A stretch of DNA of 64,000 nt, from assembly GCF_900142515.1 (NCBI RefSeq), contig NZ_FRBC01000015.1, positions 17,366 to 81,365 on the forward strand. The letters are read 5' to 3'. Below, in pieces: positions 63,528 to 64,000 of this stretch. A model generated the notes under the pieces. The model was not told the origin of the DNA and did not search any database. It worked only from the letters and a program-made list of their open reading frames with translations. The position numbers and the translations under genes were made by a program. The stretch is from Pseudoselenomonas ruminantium. GTDB taxonomy: Bacteria > Bacillota > Negativicutes > Selenomonadales > Selenomonadaceae. How positions within the stretch are numbered: the stretch's first letter is position 1; each line of letters opens with the position of its first letter.

Positions 63528-63675
63528 TTTAACTGCCGCCTATTCGGCGGAACACGGATGATGTTCTGCTCCGTGCATTTGCGGGATTTTCTAAGCCGCC
63601 TATTCGGCGGAACACTATGGATTCACCGTCACACAGCAGATACTGGCTTTCTAAGCCGCCTATTCGGCGGAATAC
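63528..63675 (-). CRISPR. Second type I-F array, three repeats, truncated by an IS
   Basis: Repeats at 63528-63555 (degenerate end), 63588-63615 and 63648-63675; spacers of 32 bases. Loop is GAATA in crRNA sense instead of GTATA; stem CCGCC/GGCGG is the same. Same orientation as array 1. The third repeat is followed within about 13 bases by the end of an IS3-family element, so the leader is lost or displaced. Confidence 0.9.
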
Positions 63676-63688
63676 TTAACCTTAATAG

Positions 63689-64000
63689 TGTAGTGGTCAA
63701 GCATTTTTGTAACACTTGTGTCTTAATAATTGCTGATTCCTGTCCTGGCTTCGAACGGAGTCTTGTAACCATTATATGAATGTGGCCGCACATGGTTGTA
63801 CCAGACATAAGCGAACTCTTCAACAGATGCATAAAGATCGTCCTCTGCCAGATAGTCATGCAGGTAAATCCATTCATTCTTTAGCGTATTGAAGTAGCGC
63901 TCCATCGGAGCATTATCATATGGATAGCCAGCCTTGCTCATACTTTGGGTAATACCTGCCGATTCACAGAATTCGGTAAATTCCTTTGAAGTGAACTGAG
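63689..64000 (-). mobile_element. IS3-family insertion sequence, right part only
   Basis: A terminal sequence beginning TGTAGTGGTCAAGC at about 63689 precedes the transposase stop by 34 bases; the element continues past the window edge. Confidence 0.7.
63723..64000 (-). CDS. IS3-family transposase (OrfB), C-terminal part
   Basis: Read on the minus strand: FTSKEFTEFCESAGITQSMS, AGYPYDNAPMERYFNTLKNE with the catalytic Glu of the DDE triad, then YNHVRPHSYNGYKTPFEARTG and stop. The rest lies outside the window. Confidence 0.9.
   Translation of the reverse strand, partial: QFTSKEFTEFCESAGITQSMSKAGYPYDNAPMERYFNTLKNEWIYLHDYLAEDDLYASVEEFAYVWYNHVRPHSYNGYKTPFEARTGISNY

Overview
The window looks like a chromosomal segment of a diderm Firmicute of the Negativicutes (Selenomonas-like). 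The reasons are ordinary Firmicute housekeeping genes (typA, lepB, rplS, rqcH, hemZ, mnmA, hisS-aspS, rel-recJ) beside a giant outer-membrane autotransporter with its own heptosyltransferase. Most genes lie on the minus strand. The species call is inference.

Layout. 1-5.7 kb: housekeeping (typA 3' end cut by the window edge, xth, lepB, rplS, rqcH). 5.7-37.3 kb: a large sulfur/methyl-metabolism island. 37.4-42.4 kb: aspS-hisS-hemZ-fur. 42.7-49.7 kb: heptosyltransferase plus an 1858-residue autotransporter. 49.7-54 kb: rel and recJ. 54-58.5 kb: accessory genes with a complete IS200/IS605 element. 58.5-63.7 kb: a type I-F CRISPR interference operon (csy1-csy2-csy3-cas6f) between two arrays, the second broken by an IS3-family element that runs off the window.

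The island is the most interesting part. Four minus-strand promoters (near 11.7, 19.7, 22.45 and 37.3 kb) share one cassette: a box CCTATTGACA-NN-AT-N-GG lying on the -35 element, a 17-base spacer, -10 TAACAT, and a leader of about 70 bases with a conserved CUGG-loop-CCAG hairpin that runs straight into a terminator hairpin. A fifth copy of the box, without the leader, drives mnmA beside a cystine-type symporter. The cassettes control: (A) an M20 hydrolase, MetQ-MetN-MetI, a methionine gamma-lyase-like enzyme and an Fe-S protein; (B) a corrinoid methyl-transfer operon with a monomethylamine-methyltransferase (MtmB) homologue that has no pyrrolysine codon, two corrinoid proteins, three MtaA/UroD-type proteins and a corrinoid-reactivating ferredoxin; (C) an esterase, an ATP-grasp ligase and a C39-type cysteine peptidase; (D) a methyltransferase, MccB and MccA homologues, then NifX-, NifB-, NifH-, NifD- and NifK-like genes. 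My reading is a sulfur-starvation regulon in which a nitrogenase-like reductase (compare methylthio-alkane reductase, MarBHDK) and a corrinoid demethylation system recover methyl and thiol groups from organosulfur compounds. The gene families and the shared cassette are visible in the sequence; the substrates and the ligand or regulator are inference.
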